42,524 nucleotides of DNA from JABIDZ01 sp964402905 (GCA_964402905.1 CAYODU010000001.1:1-42524); one strand, 5' to 3'; counted from the stretch's first letter, positions 24,506 through 32,734 are shown. A program made the numbers and translations. Notes: a model not told the origin generated them from the letters alone.

Positions 24506-24949
24506 CTAATTAAGTAGTTCCATCATTAATTTGGGCTCACCATCACCAAACTCATTATCTTTCCAACCAACAATTTTAAATCCGGCTTTCAGATAAAGAA
24601 CTATTGCTAAGCTATTTTCAGGATGAACCACTAAAGTATATTTTTTCCCAGAGTACTTACCCAAAATAAGATTAAGAATTTGTTTTGAATAACCCTTACC
24701 CCGATAATTTTTCAAAACCATTAACTTTGATACATAAAAAGAATCTTCTTTTTCTCTAATACCAACCACGCCAACAATTGTATCTCCAATTTTTGCAAAA
24801 TAAATATCATCTGTCTTTAAAGTTTGCTTTGCTTCGGCTTCATTCTCAAATGACACACAAAATAATCTGTTCTTGAATTGCTTTTCAATATCCAAGGCTT
24901 TCTGCCAATCCGATTCACTCGCTTTAACTAATACAACATCTTTTTTCAT
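24506..24949 (-). CDS. GNAT-family N-acetyltransferase
   Basis: 147 residues. The acetyl-CoA-binding motif A is clear: VSKLMVLKNYRGKGYSKQIL (R-G-K-G-Y loop, about residues 72-91), preceded by a beta strand carrying TIVGVVGIREK. The C-terminal AIVLYLKAGFKIVGWKDNEFG is the usual motif B. It transfers acetyl from acetyl-CoA to an amine; the substrate cannot be inferred. A TATA-like TTTAAATACTT lies about 25 nt before the ATG without a ribosome-binding site, so probably leaderless. Divergent from the 2H phosphoesterase gene. Confidence 0.85.
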   Translation of the reverse strand: MKKDVVLVKASESDWQKALDIEKQFKNRLFCVSFENEAEAKQTLKTDDIYFAKIGDTIVGVVGIREKEDSFYVSKLMVLKNYRGKGYSKQILNLILGKYSGKKYTLVVHPENSLAIVLYLKAGFKIVGWKDNEFGDGEPKLMMELLN

Positions 24950-25003
24950 AAAGAAATTCTAATATGAAGTATTTAAAAAAACAATTCAAAAAATAAAGCA
25001 GTA

Positions 25004-25074
25004 AGGTAATCCTTGTGGCTGAAAGAGGAGTAGCATTGCTTTTTGTGCTGACATTTTACCCACGCAACGATTAA
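25004..25074 (+). other. GC-richer island in the divergent spacer, possible 19-codon ORF or small RNA
   Basis: Between the GNAT and 2H phosphoesterase genes lies a stretch richer in GC than its surroundings. It contains a GTG-started 19-residue frame (25015-25074; begins MAERGVALLFVL) with AAGGT 7 nt upstream, small inverted repeats (AAGG/CCTT, GTGG/CCAC), and then a TATA-like TTAAATTCC for the next gene. The opposite strand is also open for 22 codons, so coding is unproven. Confidence 0.25.
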
Positions 25075-25099
25075 ATTCCTTTACTTCTAAGTTAATTAC

Positions 25100-25678
25100 A
25101 TGAAGAAAGTCACTATTGTTTTAACTATTCCAAAACCATTATTTTCAAAACTTAATGATGAAACAATAGAGCTATACAAAAAACATGGAAAAGATTGTGA
25201 GAGTAAGTACCCAAACGATTGTAAATACAGAGATGTTCCCCACATTACTTTATTAACAATGGGGGCGTGTTACAAAAGCATTAAAAAAATCGAGTCAAAA
25301 CTAAGAGAAATTGCAAAAAAACACAAACCCCTAAAAATCAAATCAAAAAGAATTGTTTTATTCAATGGAAGAGGGCTAAAACACTTAGTTATTGAAATAA
25401 AAAATACTAAACAAATACAAGAACTTCACAATGATATTGTAAAAGAACTAATGCCCATTTCAAAAAACAAAGATGGGTATATCTTAGAACAATACGAACC
25501 ACATTGCTCAAAAATAATTAATATGCCAAAAACAATTGCAAATAATGTAAAAAAAGATGCTAAAATAAAAGAATTTGAATTTACTGCAAATGAAATTGGA
25601 ATAAAAGTAAGACAAGAAAACACTTATTGCACTATTGAAAAAAGATTAAAATTAGGTAAAAATAAAAATAATAATTAA
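25100..25678 (+). CDS. 2H phosphoesterase-like protein (2'-5' RNA ligase superfamily)
   Basis: 192 residues with two H-x-T/S motifs at the expected spacing: VPHITLLT (H48) and EPHCSKII (H135). These form the active site of the 2H superfamily (RNA 2',3'-cyclic phosphodiesterases, ThpR-like ligases). The second motif ends Lys instead of the usual hydrophobic residue. The C-terminus (KVRQENTYCTIEKR) fits the closing strand. Likely acts on cyclic or 2',5'-linked phosphates of RNA, for example in tRNA splicing or nucleotide salvage; inference only. Probably leaderless with TATA-like TTAAATTCC 25 nt upstream. Six cysteines, unusual for the family. Confidence 0.75.
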   Translation: MKKVTIVLTIPKPLFSKLNDETIELYKKHGKDCESKYPNDCKYRDVPHITLLTMGACYKSIKKIESKLREIAKKHKPLKIKSKRIVLFNGRGLKHLVIEIKNTKQIQELHNDIVKELMPISKNKDGYILEQYEPHCSKIINMPKTIANNVKKDAKIKEFEFTANEIGIKVRQENTYCTIEKRLKLGKNKNNN

Positions 25679-25703
25679 ATATTTTAACAAAATAGAAAAA
25701 TGA

Positions 25704-25721
25704 AAGAGGAAAAATCCTCTT
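25704..25721. terminator. Bidirectional hairpin terminator
   Basis: AAGAGGA/TCCTCTT around AAAA lies between convergent genes. On the minus strand it is followed by TTTCATTTTTC, on the plus strand by a weaker CTTCTTT. Confidence 0.5.
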
Positions 25722-25770
25722 CCACTTCTTTAAATTAGAAATTCACTTCTTCTTTTCTTTCAGTGTTGTT

Positions 25771-26409
25771 TTACTCACATTTAAAACTATTTTTTATTTG
25801 ACCAAAGAAACTTTCATTTAGGGCTTTTTGTGAAGTTAGAGAATCAAAACTCAACACTACAGACCTTTCCCCGCAATTAAAAACAATTATTTCCCCAATA
25901 TAAGTAGTAGTAACTGGACCGCCAGGTTCAATTCCACTTGGCCCAAAATCTGTTGTGTAAGAATAATCAGCTTTTACTGCGCTAAACCCATTAAAAACAA
26001 GGTTTGATTTAGAAAAAGAATTAATTGTTGTTGTGTGAGGCAAAGCAACTCTAATTAATTCCTGATATCTTTCATCAATTCTTTTGTTTAAGTCAATTTT
26101 TTTATCAGCCCAAACAACATTAACAAATCCACTCTCAAAACAATTCACAGAATGTTCCAAAAAATAATTCAGTTCAAGAGTATTCCCTAAATCAACTGGA
26201 TGTGGATTATTAACATCCCCAACTGTAGACAAAAACCAGCCAGCAGGACAAGTAAACGAAATTCCTTCGCTAGAAAACAAAGTGGACTCAGGATTGTTTA
26301 CCAAACCAATTCCGTGCTGAAACCAACCAGACAAATAAAGAATACACAAAACAATAATAACAAGCAAAGCACAAACAAGAATCAATACACTTTTTTGCTC
26401 ATTATTCAT
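25771..26409 (-). CDS. Membrane-anchored extracellular protein, PsbP-like fold possible
   Basis: 212 residues: N-terminal transmembrane helix (VLILVCALLVIIVLCILYL), then an extracellular beta-rich domain with paired cysteines (FTCPAGW, NCFES, NCGERS, FKCE). The FSSEGISFTCPAGWFLS stretch and later VVLSFDS/FGQIKNSF resemble PsbP-like domains, which open with a bulky G-x-S-F-x-x-P-x-x-W strand. Function unknown. It lies downstream of ppdK in the same direction but separated by a hairpin terminator, so probably separately transcribed. Confidence 0.6.
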   Translation of the reverse strand: MNNEQKSVLILVCALLVIIVLCILYLSGWFQHGIGLVNNPESTLFSSEGISFTCPAGWFLSTVGDVNNPHPVDLGNTLELNYFLEHSVNCFESGFVNVVWADKKIDLNKRIDERYQELIRVALPHTTTINSFSKSNLVFNGFSAVKADYSYTTDFGPSGIEPGGPVTTTYIGEIIVFNCGERSVVLSFDSLTSQKALNESFFGQIKNSFKCE

Positions 26410-26438
26410 GAAGAAATATTACAAAAAAAGAATTAAAA

Positions 26439-26460
26439 AGAGAAACCTTTCGGCTTCTCT
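26439..26460 (-). terminator. Hairpin plus U-tract terminator of ppdK
   Basis: On the minus strand AGAGAA-G-CC/GG-T-TTCTCT forms a stem with a short loop and is followed by TTTTT and a 7-T run. It starts 18 nt after the ppdK stop. The form is like a bacterial intrinsic terminator. Confidence 0.6.
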
Positions 26461-26477
26461 CTTCTAAAATTAGAACT

Positions 26478-29108
26478 TTATTTCTTCGCTTGTTTTTCCT
26501 TAATCGCAGCTTGTGCTGCTGCTAGTCTTGCGATTGGTACTCTGTATGGAGAGCAACTAACATTAGATAATCCAATTCTGTGGCAGAACTCAACTGAAGC
26601 TGGATCTCCGCCGTGTTCTCCGCAAATACCAATATCGATTTGGGGATTAACTCCGCGAGCAAGTTTCACTGCGTGCTGCATTAAAAGTCCAACCCCTAAT
26701 TGGTCGATTGATTGGAATGGGTCCCTATCATAAATATTTTTTTCTACGTACTTACCCAAAAACTTTCCTGCATCGTCACGAGAAAAACCACAAGTCATTT
26801 GTGTTAAATCATTTGTTCCAAATGACATGAACTCTGCTTTGCTAGCTAACAAGTCAGCAGTTAAAGCAGCGCGAGGAACCTCAATCATTGTTCCTATAGT
26901 GTAATGGATTTTTCCTTCTGCGCCAGTTTCTGAAGCAACTCTTTTAGTTAGTTCTGATAAAGGAAGATACTCTTTTACATTACCAACTATGGGCACTTCT
27001 ATTTCTGGTAAAGCTTTTACTCCTTTAGCAGAAACATTTAGTGCTGCATTAAAAATTGCGCGAACCTGCATCTCCATTATTTCCGGGTAAACAACAGCTA
27101 ATCTACAACCCCTAAAACCAAGCATTGGATTGAATTCGTGCAGAGATTCAATTGTTTCTGTTATTTCTTTTGGAGAAACATTTAATTCAGAAGCAATTTC
27201 TTCTATTTCTTTTACTTGATCTGCTTTTGGCAAGAATTCGTGCAAGGGCGGATCCAGCATTCTAATTATTACTGGTAAACCATCCATTGCAGTAAATATT
27301 CCTTCAAAGTCCTCTACTTGGAAGGGTTCAATTTTTGCTAAAGCTTTTTTTCTTGTATCAATATCTTTTGCGAGAATCATTTCGCGAACAGCTTTGATTC
27401 TAGTAGCTTCAAAGAACATGTGCTCTGTTCTAACAAGTCCAATTCCTTCTGCACCAAATTCGCGAGCTAGTTTTGCATCGTGAGGAGTATCAGCGTTTGT
27501 ACGAACTTTTAGTGTTCTAAATTCATCAGCCCACTGCATTAATACACCAAATTCTCCTTCCATTGCCGGATCAACAACAGCTACTTCTCCCAAAATTACT
27601 TCTCCACTAGAACCATTTAGAGAAATTATTTCTCCTTCTTTTACTATTGTTCCTTTACAAGTAAATTGTGCTTTTTCTTCGCTAACATTTATTTCTTCTG
27701 CTCCAGCTACACAACACTTACCCATTCCTCGGGCAACAACTGCTGCGTGAGAAGTCATTCCACCACGAGCAGTTAGTATTCCAACTGCTGAGTGCATTCC
27801 TTCTATATCTTCTGGAGAAGTTTCTACTCTAACTAAAATAACTTTTTCTCCTTCCTCAGCTTTCATTTTTGCTTCTTCTGCAGAAAAAACTACTTTTCCA
27901 ACAGCAGCTCCTGGAGAAGCTGGCAAAGCTTTTGTCAAAGCAACGTACTTTGCTTTTGGATCAAATTGTTTGTGAAGTAACTGATCTAGTGAAGATGGTT
28001 CTACACGAAGAACAGCTTCTTCTTTATTTATTAGTCCTTCTTTTTCCATATCAACAGCTATTTTTACAGCTGCTTTAGCAGTTCGCTTACCATTTCTTGT
28101 TTGTAGCATATAGAGTTTCTTATCCTCTATTGTGAATTCAAAGTCCTGCATATCTTTGTAGTGTTCCTCTAGTTTTTTTCTAATCACAACTAGTTCTTCG
28201 TGTGCGTGTGGCATCACTTCTTTTAACTTATCAATTTCTAGAGGAGTTCTAATTCCTGCTACAACATCTTCTCCTTGTGCATTCATTAAGAATTCTCCGT
28301 AAAACTTATTTTCTCCAGTTGAAGGGTTACGAGTAAAAGCAACTCCTGTGCCCGAGGTTTCCCCTAAGTTACCAAAAACCATTTCTTGTACATTAACAGC
28401 TGTTCCCCAATTAGGAGAAATGTGATTTAGTCTTCGATAAATAATTGCTCTCTCAGTCATCCACGAACGAAACACTGCGTCGCGTGCTCTCTTTAATTGT
28501 TCTATTGCATCAGTTGGAAAATCTTCTCCTGTTTCTTGTTTGTAAAGAGCTTTTTGTTTTACAACTAATTCTTTTAGCATTTCTGTTGTCATTTCAATAT
28601 CTAATTTAACATTATTTTTTTCTTTTACTTCTTCAAGGAGTTTCTCAAACTTTGCGTGTTTTACTCCCATTACAACATCACCAAACATAGTAATGAATCT
28701 TCTGTAAGAATCAAAAGCAAATCTTTCGTTTCCAGTAACTTGAGCTAGTACTTGCACAACATTATCATTCATTCCTAAATTTAGTACGGTATCCATCATT
28801 CCTGGCATTGATGCTGGTGCACCAGAGCGAACACTAACAAGCAAAGGCTTTTTTGAATCATTAAATTTTTTTCCGGTTTTTTCCTCAATTTTTTTCACAG
28901 ATTCCATCATTTGTTCTTCTAAACCCTGTGGATAATTTTTGTCATTCGCATAAAAATATTTGCAAACATCCGTGGTAATGGTAAAACCATATGGCACGGG
29001 CAAACCTGTTTTAGTCATTTCTGCTAAAAGAGAGCCTTTTCCTCCAAGTAATTCCTTCATTGTTTTGTCTCCTTCTTCGAACATGTATACGTATTTTTCG
29101 CTCACCAT
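26478..29108 (-). CDS. ppdK: Pyruvate, phosphate dikinase
   Basis: 876 residues, typical for PPDK. It interconverts pyruvate, ATP and phosphate with PEP, AMP and PPi. Domains in order: N-terminal nucleotide-binding ATP-grasp region (LLGGKGSLLAEMTKTGLPVPYGF at 20-42; then VSVRSGAPASMPGMMDTVLN), the phosphohistidine domain with GGMTSHAAVVARGMGK (His about 455), and the PEP-binding TIM barrel (LVRTEHMFFE, FGTNDLTQM, GICGEHGGDPASVEF with catalytic Cys about 835). PPDK rather than PEP synthase is supported by the CCVAG and MPGMMDT motifs. GGAGTTGA ribosome-binding site before the ATG. In scavenging archaea it likely runs toward pyruvate and ATP using AMP and PPi. Confidence 0.95.
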   Translation of the reverse strand: MVSEKYVYMFEEGDKTMKELLGGKGSLLAEMTKTGLPVPYGFTITTDVCKYFYANDKNYPQGLEEQMMESVKKIEEKTGKKFNDSKKPLLVSVRSGAPASMPGMMDTVLNLGMNDNVVQVLAQVTGNERFAFDSYRRFITMFGDVVMGVKHAKFEKLLEEVKEKNNVKLDIEMTTEMLKELVVKQKALYKQETGEDFPTDAIEQLKRARDAVFRSWMTERAIIYRRLNHISPNWGTAVNVQEMVFGNLGETSGTGVAFTRNPSTGENKFYGEFLMNAQGEDVVAGIRTPLEIDKLKEVMPHAHEELVVIRKKLEEHYKDMQDFEFTIEDKKLYMLQTRNGKRTAKAAVKIAVDMEKEGLINKEEAVLRVEPSSLDQLLHKQFDPKAKYVALTKALPASPGAAVGKVVFSAEEAKMKAEEGEKVILVRVETSPEDIEGMHSAVGILTARGGMTSHAAVVARGMGKCCVAGAEEINVSEEKAQFTCKGTIVKEGEIISLNGSSGEVILGEVAVVDPAMEGEFGVLMQWADEFRTLKVRTNADTPHDAKLAREFGAEGIGLVRTEHMFFEATRIKAVREMILAKDIDTRKKALAKIEPFQVEDFEGIFTAMDGLPVIIRMLDPPLHEFLPKADQVKEIEEIASELNVSPKEITETIESLHEFNPMLGFRGCRLAVVYPEIMEMQVRAIFNAALNVSAKGVKALPEIEVPIVGNVKEYLPLSELTKRVASETGAEGKIHYTIGTMIEVPRAALTADLLASKAEFMSFGTNDLTQMTCGFSRDDAGKFLGKYVEKNIYDRDPFQSIDQLGVGLLMQHAVKLARGVNPQIDIGICGEHGGDPASVEFCHRIGLSNVSCSPYRVPIARLAAAQAAIKEKQAKK

Positions 29109-29197
29109 TAATCAACTCCATAGTTTTCTTAAAGAAAAAAAAGAAAAAAAGGTTAATAAAGCTAAGTGTAAATTCTGATTGCATTCTCAAGAAAAGT

Positions 29198-29644
29198 TTA
29201 TTTTTTCTTTAAAATTAGTCCTGCTTCTACTAAAACTCCAATACGAACAACTACAATAGTTTTGTTTATTCCCTTTGCCCTAACTTCAGAATCAAATTCA
29301 TATTTATCCAGCCAAGCATACAAAACATCAGCAGCGGTTTTTAGTATTGGTTGTTCTTTACAAATATCCAATATCATTTTGTCAGCAGGGTGCTTTCTAG
29401 CCGGAATTGATTTCACTGCCTCCCTTCGAACAGCAGCAAGCTTAGCATGTTTCTTTGAAGCAGTCTTGCCCATTTGCTTTGCCTTTCTCCTTTCCCCAAT
29501 ACCCAAACAAACTTTTGGAGCTCTCAAAACAGCAGCTCTTGCATCTGCAACCATCTGTCTACGAGTTTTTGGCTTGACAAGAATACCAAAAGAACCTCTT
29601 GAATGTTCACCAACATTTCTCCTCACATTACTCGCTCTTCTCAT
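29198..29644 (-). CDS. Arg/Lys-rich basic orphan protein with possible winged-helix end
   Basis: 148 residues from the ATG at 29644 (GTG 9 nt upstream also in frame, but it forms part of the GTGA ribosome-binding site). The N-terminal two thirds are very basic (RRASNVRRN, KPKTRRQM, ERRKAKQMGKTASKKHAK); the last 55 residues (LDICKEQPILKTAADVLYAW to LVEAGLILKKK) could be a small helical DNA-binding domain. It would suit nucleic-acid or ribosome binding. A 16-nt tandem duplication spans its promoter. Upstream of ppdK's promoter in the same direction, 89 nt apart. No family recognised. Confidence 0.55.
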   Translation of the reverse strand: MRRASNVRRNVGEHSRGSFGILVKPKTRRQMVADARAAVLRAPKVCLGIGERRKAKQMGKTASKKHAKLAAVRREAVKSIPARKHPADKMILDICKEQPILKTAADVLYAWLDKYEFDSEVRAKGINKTIVVVRIGVLVEAGLILKKK

Positions 29645-29655
29645 AACAATCACTT

Positions 29656-29687
29656 ATAAAATAATAAACAAATAAAATAATAAACAA
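29656..29687. repeat. Perfect 16-nt tandem duplication in a promoter
   Basis: Two adjacent identical copies of ATAAAATAATAAACAA. Each minus-strand copy contains a TATA-like TTATTTTAT, so the promoter of the basic orphan downstream has a duplicated TATA element. Confidence 0.7.
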
Positions 29688-29690
29688 ACA

Positions 29691-30779
29691 CTACTTTTTA
29701 GAAACTGCTTTTCCAACAGGCACAACAACTTTTTTTGCAGGATAAAGCATTGCGGAAAAAATCACTGCGCGATTAAATAATAGTGTTATCACCCAAACAA
29801 TTGGTATAACTGCAAAGAAAACTACTAAATCTTTTGTGAAAGCTGCATAGAGCACAACAATTATTGGATAGTGAATTAAATACAAAGAATAACTATAATC
29901 ACTTAACTTGTTAAAAAATGAAGGTAATTTCAAATCAATTTTTGTTGTTAGTAATCTATAAACCAAATATGCAAGGCAAATACCAACAATCAAATCCTCA
30001 AAAATATCCGCGTACCAGACAGAGAAAAAATAATTCTTGTATAGAACCCACAAAACAAATAATATTGTTAGCAAATCAAATATTCGCGCAAGAACTTTTC
30101 TTGGAAAAGTATTAAAGAAAAGTTTTTTTTGCAAGTACAACTGAGAAATAATTGCTCCGAAAAGCCATATGTTCCAGTAAACGAATACAACTAGAATTGG
30201 TTCCAAAGAAAAAACATATGCAATTGTTCCAATTATTCCTACAAGGAGACCGATGAGCAAATGCTTCTGGAAAATTATGTATAATAAATAACAAATTATT
30301 ATGAGTGCAACTGTAATCAAAGGAATGTTAGAACCAAAGCCAGTATACAAAGCACCGAACAAAAACAATGTAGAGAAAAATGATTGAATAGTTAAAATTA
30401 ATTTAGCATAGAAATCAGGAAAGATGTAACTCCCAATCAAATCAACCACTAAACTAAAAAGTAGTGCAAAAATATAAGGCAAATAAACTTTGCTTAGTCT
30501 CCTCTTCACAAAATCTTTTTTTGAAAGGTTTTTTCTTATCTGAGAAAACGCTACCCAAAAACCCGAGAGAAAAACAAATAATATTACTGCTTGGTGGCCA
30601 AAAACAAAGAACTGCATTATTATTGAAAAAATAATTGTTAGGATTGCTCCAGAAGCAATCGCTTCCGAAAGAGTAAATGGAATCAAAAAGAATTTTGCGT
30701 GCCCCAAAAAAACCATTAAAGCAGCAAAGCCACGCATCGCATCCAGAAAAACTAATTTTGGTTCAGTGCTTTTAGGCAT
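29691..30779 (-). CDS. Membrane acyltransferase (acyltransferase 3 family, OafA/YrhL-like)
   Basis: 362 residues from the ATG at 30779. The opening KLVFLDAMRGFAALMVFLGHA (R-G and catalytic-type His at about 26) is the family signature, followed by about ten transmembrane helices and the typical FFNKLSDYSYSLYLIHYPIIVVL segment near the C-terminus. Members O-acylate sugars or surface polymers at the membrane. With the glycosyltransferase and glycosylated-looking surface proteins nearby, a role in surface glycan modification is plausible. Ends in a Lys-rich tail. Monocistronic. Confidence 0.85.
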   Translation of the reverse strand: MPKSTEPKLVFLDAMRGFAALMVFLGHAKFFLIPFTLSEAIASGAILTIIFSIIMQFFVFGHQAVILFVFLSGFWVAFSQIRKNLSKKDFVKRRLSKVYLPYIFALLFSLVVDLIGSYIFPDFYAKLILTIQSFFSTLFLFGALYTGFGSNIPLITVALIIICYLLYIIFQKHLLIGLLVGIIGTIAYVFSLEPILVVFVYWNIWLFGAIISQLYLQKKLFFNTFPRKVLARIFDLLTILFVLWVLYKNYFFSVWYADIFEDLIVGICLAYLVYRLLTTKIDLKLPSFFNKLSDYSYSLYLIHYPIIVVLYAAFTKDLVVFFAVIPIVWVITLLFNRAVIFSAMLYPAKKVVVPVGKAVSKK

Positions 30780-30839
30780 GAAGAAAATAAGAAACAAGGT
30801 TATTTATAAAACTGCCGAAGAAATAATTCTTCGCAAGAA

Positions 30840-31085
30840 TTATATTTTTCCGTGATGACGAGAAACTCTTTTTTTGGGCGCGGTTATTTTGGCTCTGCGT
30901 TGCAAAGAATCCAAAACACCCATTTTTCCAGTGGCAATCCTCTTAATCGCATCACTTTTATCTGAAGTAGAAAGCCCCAATTTTGTACCATGCATTAAAA
31001 CAAAATTAATCTCATCAACTTGCCTAGAAGAAAGAGGTTTTTGATTAGCCTCCCGAGCCCTTTTCCAATTAGCTTTTCCAACCAT
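30840..31085 (-). CDS. Small Arg/Lys-rich orphan protein
   Basis: 81 residues from the ATG at 31085, chosen because a TATA-like AATAAATATT lies about 25 nt upstream; a longer upstream frame lacks a start signal. Basic and helical (MVGKANWKRAREANQK at the N-terminus, KRVSRHHGKI at the C-terminus), no membrane helix, no known motif. Probably leaderless. One of a cluster of three Arg-rich orphans here. Function unknown. Confidence 0.5.
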   Translation of the reverse strand: MVGKANWKRAREANQKPLSSRQVDEINFVLMHGTKLGLSTSDKSDAIKRIATGKMGVLDSLQRRAKITAPKKRVSRHHGKI

Positions 31086-31155
31086 AAAAAAAGAATTGCA
31101 TAACCAATATTTATTGTTAACTGAAAAGCAAATACACAGTGAAAAATAAACAGTA

Positions 31156-31491
31156 TTATTTATTTTTTGTGAAAAAAGATAAGAAAAAAGAACGTATTGT
31201 CCCCTTAGCATACTTTCTTCTAAAAGAAAGTATTGTTCTCCCAGCATACTTTACTCTAGCTCTTCTGCGCCTTGTTCCAGTACGCTCATTTGTTTTTGCT
31301 TTGGCACGAGCAATTCTATTTTGATTAAGGTGTAATCTAAGGGCGGCCCGTTCAGCTTTTTGTTTAACAACAAGACCATGAACATGTTCAAGAGAAGGAT
31401 TTGAAATAGCCGCACCATGCTCAAACGCATCTATCCTTTCACTAAGCTTTCTTTTGTGAACACGCTTTAATACAGTTATGGGCCCTCTCAA
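31156..31491 (-). CDS. Very Arg-rich basic orphan protein
   Basis: 111 residues from a TTG at 31491 with GTGA about 7 nt upstream; no ATG is available. Strongly basic, especially the C-terminal third (NERTGTRRRRARVKYAGR). The middle (ERIDAFEHGAAISNPSLEHVHGLV) looks helical. Short, so coding confidence is moderate, but the frame is open through a region with codon use like the other Arg-rich orphans. No family recognised; a nucleic-acid-binding role is only a guess. Confidence 0.5.
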   Translation of the reverse strand: MRGPITVLKRVHKRKLSERIDAFEHGAAISNPSLEHVHGLVVKQKAERAALRLHLNQNRIARAKAKTNERTGTRRRRARVKYAGRTILSFRRKYAKGTIRSFFLSFFTKNK

Positions 31492-31577
31492 AAATAATCA
31501 CATAAAATAAATGAATTTCAATGTATAAAAAACTAACCACCAAAAAACAAACAAGAAAAAGCTAGGGAGATAAAAAT

Positions 31578-32486
31578 CTAAAAGTTAATTATAATGAAAC
31601 CCGCTAATTTAGTTTCATTTTTTTGTGCACCCGGTGTATGAGAGCCAATATCAGATACATCAAATCCAAGATTAACTCCTTTTGCTATAGAGAACACTAC
31701 TCCAACATCAACAGCATTAGGCATTTCTCTTTGTTGAGTAATACCAAAGTCAATTACTGGGCGAAGTAAAGAACCTTCTTTCAAACCAAGCGATTTTTCA
31801 ACTTCTCTCAATCTCACTCCATATCTAACAGAATCTGTTGGAGAAACATATCCTTTCGAACCCGCAGCCAAACCCAACTCGACTCCTTTACCAACCCTAT
31901 AACCAAAACCACCAGAGTAAGAAGATTTTCCCCCAACTTGTCCACGATAATGAAAATCTAGATTTAGTGGACCATGAGAAAGAATTAATCCGAAACGAGT
32001 ATTCTTCAAAAGCATTTCTTCATTTACCGGAGCAGTTAGTAAACCCAATTTCAAAACAGCATCTTTGGAAAAACTAAATTGTTGGGCAACACCGAAACGA
32101 AGTTGTTCAACTTTTGTTCTTGTTCTTAAATAATCAAAAACAAAAACGGGTCCTGAATTTGTCGCACCAAACAAACGCGGATTAAAAGAACCTTTAACTG
32201 TATCATAACCATGATTGAAGAATTGAGCACCATCTTGGCGTCTTAAAGCTAAACGCACATTTTGTGTATCTGCCCATGCAGCAGGAGTTAGTGGTGGTTC
32301 TTTACTATCAAGGGCTCTTGCTCTCATTGGCGAAAAACCAAGCATTAAAGCAGCAAGAAGTACTGCGCTTTTTCTTATTCGTGGAGAAGGTTTCAATGGA
32401 TGAATTTGAGAAACTGTTCCCGAGGCAATTCTTCCAGCCCGGGGTTTTCTAACGGACAAAACATTTCGCCCTTTTCTTTTTACCAT
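31578..32486 (-). CDS. Secreted protein with beta-barrel-like strand pattern
   Basis: 302 residues from the ATG at 32486; upstream the frame runs into the tRNA-Leu hairpin and is not coding. A long basic N-region (about 1-38, MVKRKGRNVLSVRKPRAGRI onward) precedes a hydrophobic signal core (SAVLLAALMLGFSPMRARA). The rest is a series of amphipathic strands with Gly-rich or polar turns, for example VFVFDYLRTRT, LKLGLLTAPV, FGLILSHGPLNLDFHY, GGFGYRVGKGVELGLAAG, DVGVVFSIAKGVNLGFDV, and the protein ends LAGFIIINF with a terminal Phe. This strongly resembles bacterial outer-membrane barrels with a C-terminal aromatic signal, unexpected for an archaeon. No specific family recognised. Confidence 0.6.
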   Translation of the reverse strand: MVKRKGRNVLSVRKPRAGRIASGTVSQIHPLKPSPRIRKSAVLLAALMLGFSPMRARALDSKEPPLTPAAWADTQNVRLALRRQDGAQFFNHGYDTVKGSFNPRLFGATNSGPVFVFDYLRTRTKVEQLRFGVAQQFSFSKDAVLKLGLLTAPVNEEMLLKNTRFGLILSHGPLNLDFHYRGQVGGKSSYSGGFGYRVGKGVELGLAAGSKGYVSPTDSVRYGVRLREVEKSLGLKEGSLLRPVIDFGITQQREMPNAVDVGVVFSIAKGVNLGFDVSDIGSHTPGAQKNETKLAGFIIINF

Positions 32487-32522
32487 AATAATATCCGCCT
32501 TTCTTTTTGGATAGTCCGTAGA

Positions 32523-32546
32523 CTTTTTCTTTCGCGAAAGAAAAAG
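32523..32546 (-). other. Perfect 12-bp palindromic hairpin just after tRNA-Leu
   Basis: CTTTTTCTTTCG followed directly by its complement CGAAAGAAAAAG, starting 7 nt past the tRNA 3' end in the direction of transcription. It may terminate or protect the tRNA transcript. Purine/pyrimidine arms match the hairpins at the tRNA-Trp locus. Confidence 0.6.
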
Positions 32547-32553
32547 GCTTGGA

Positions 32554-32637
32554 TGCACGGGAACGGATTTGAACCGTTGAACGCACTAAGCGACAGGGTC
32601 CTAAACCCTGCGGGTTTGACCGCTCCCCAACCCGTGC
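32554..32637 (-). tRNA. tRNA-Leu (anticodon TAG)
   Basis: 84 nt. Acceptor GCACGGG/CCCGTGC, D arm with GGG/CCC, anticodon stem CAGGG/CCCTG with loop TTTAGGA (anticodon TAG, reads CTA), a long variable arm (CGC/GCG) as expected for Leu, T arm AACGG/CCGTT with loop TTCAAAT, discriminator A, no encoded CCA and no intron. A TATA-like box lies at 32670-32684. Confidence 0.95.
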
Positions 32638-32652
32638 AATGCTGTTTAATTT

Positions 32653-32684
32653 AGAAAAGGCTTTGCTTTTCTGTTAAATACTTT
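32653..32684 (-). promoter_or_regulatory. tRNA-Leu promoter with leader hairpin
   Basis: Minus-strand TATA-like AAAAGTATTTAACAG (32670-32684) is followed by AGAAAAG/CTTTTCT (32653-32659, 32666-32672). The tRNA begins about 16 nt further on. Confidence 0.45.
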
Positions 32685-32712
32685 TGGCACAAGATAGTTT
32701 TTAATATTTGTG

Positions 32713-32734
32713 CTTGCTTTTTCCTCAAAGCAAG
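32713..32734. terminator. Hairpin downstream of the GT-C-like membrane protein gene
   Basis: CTTGCTTT/AAAGCAAG, 8 bp around a 6-nt loop, starting 24 nt past the stop of the minus-strand gene. No strong T run follows, so it may instead be an RNA processing or end structure. Confidence 0.35.

Noticed and set aside
32400..32654. 84-codon plus-strand frame across tRNA-Leu
   Set aside because: Antisense to the tRNA and the start of the barrel-like gene; no ribosome-binding site.
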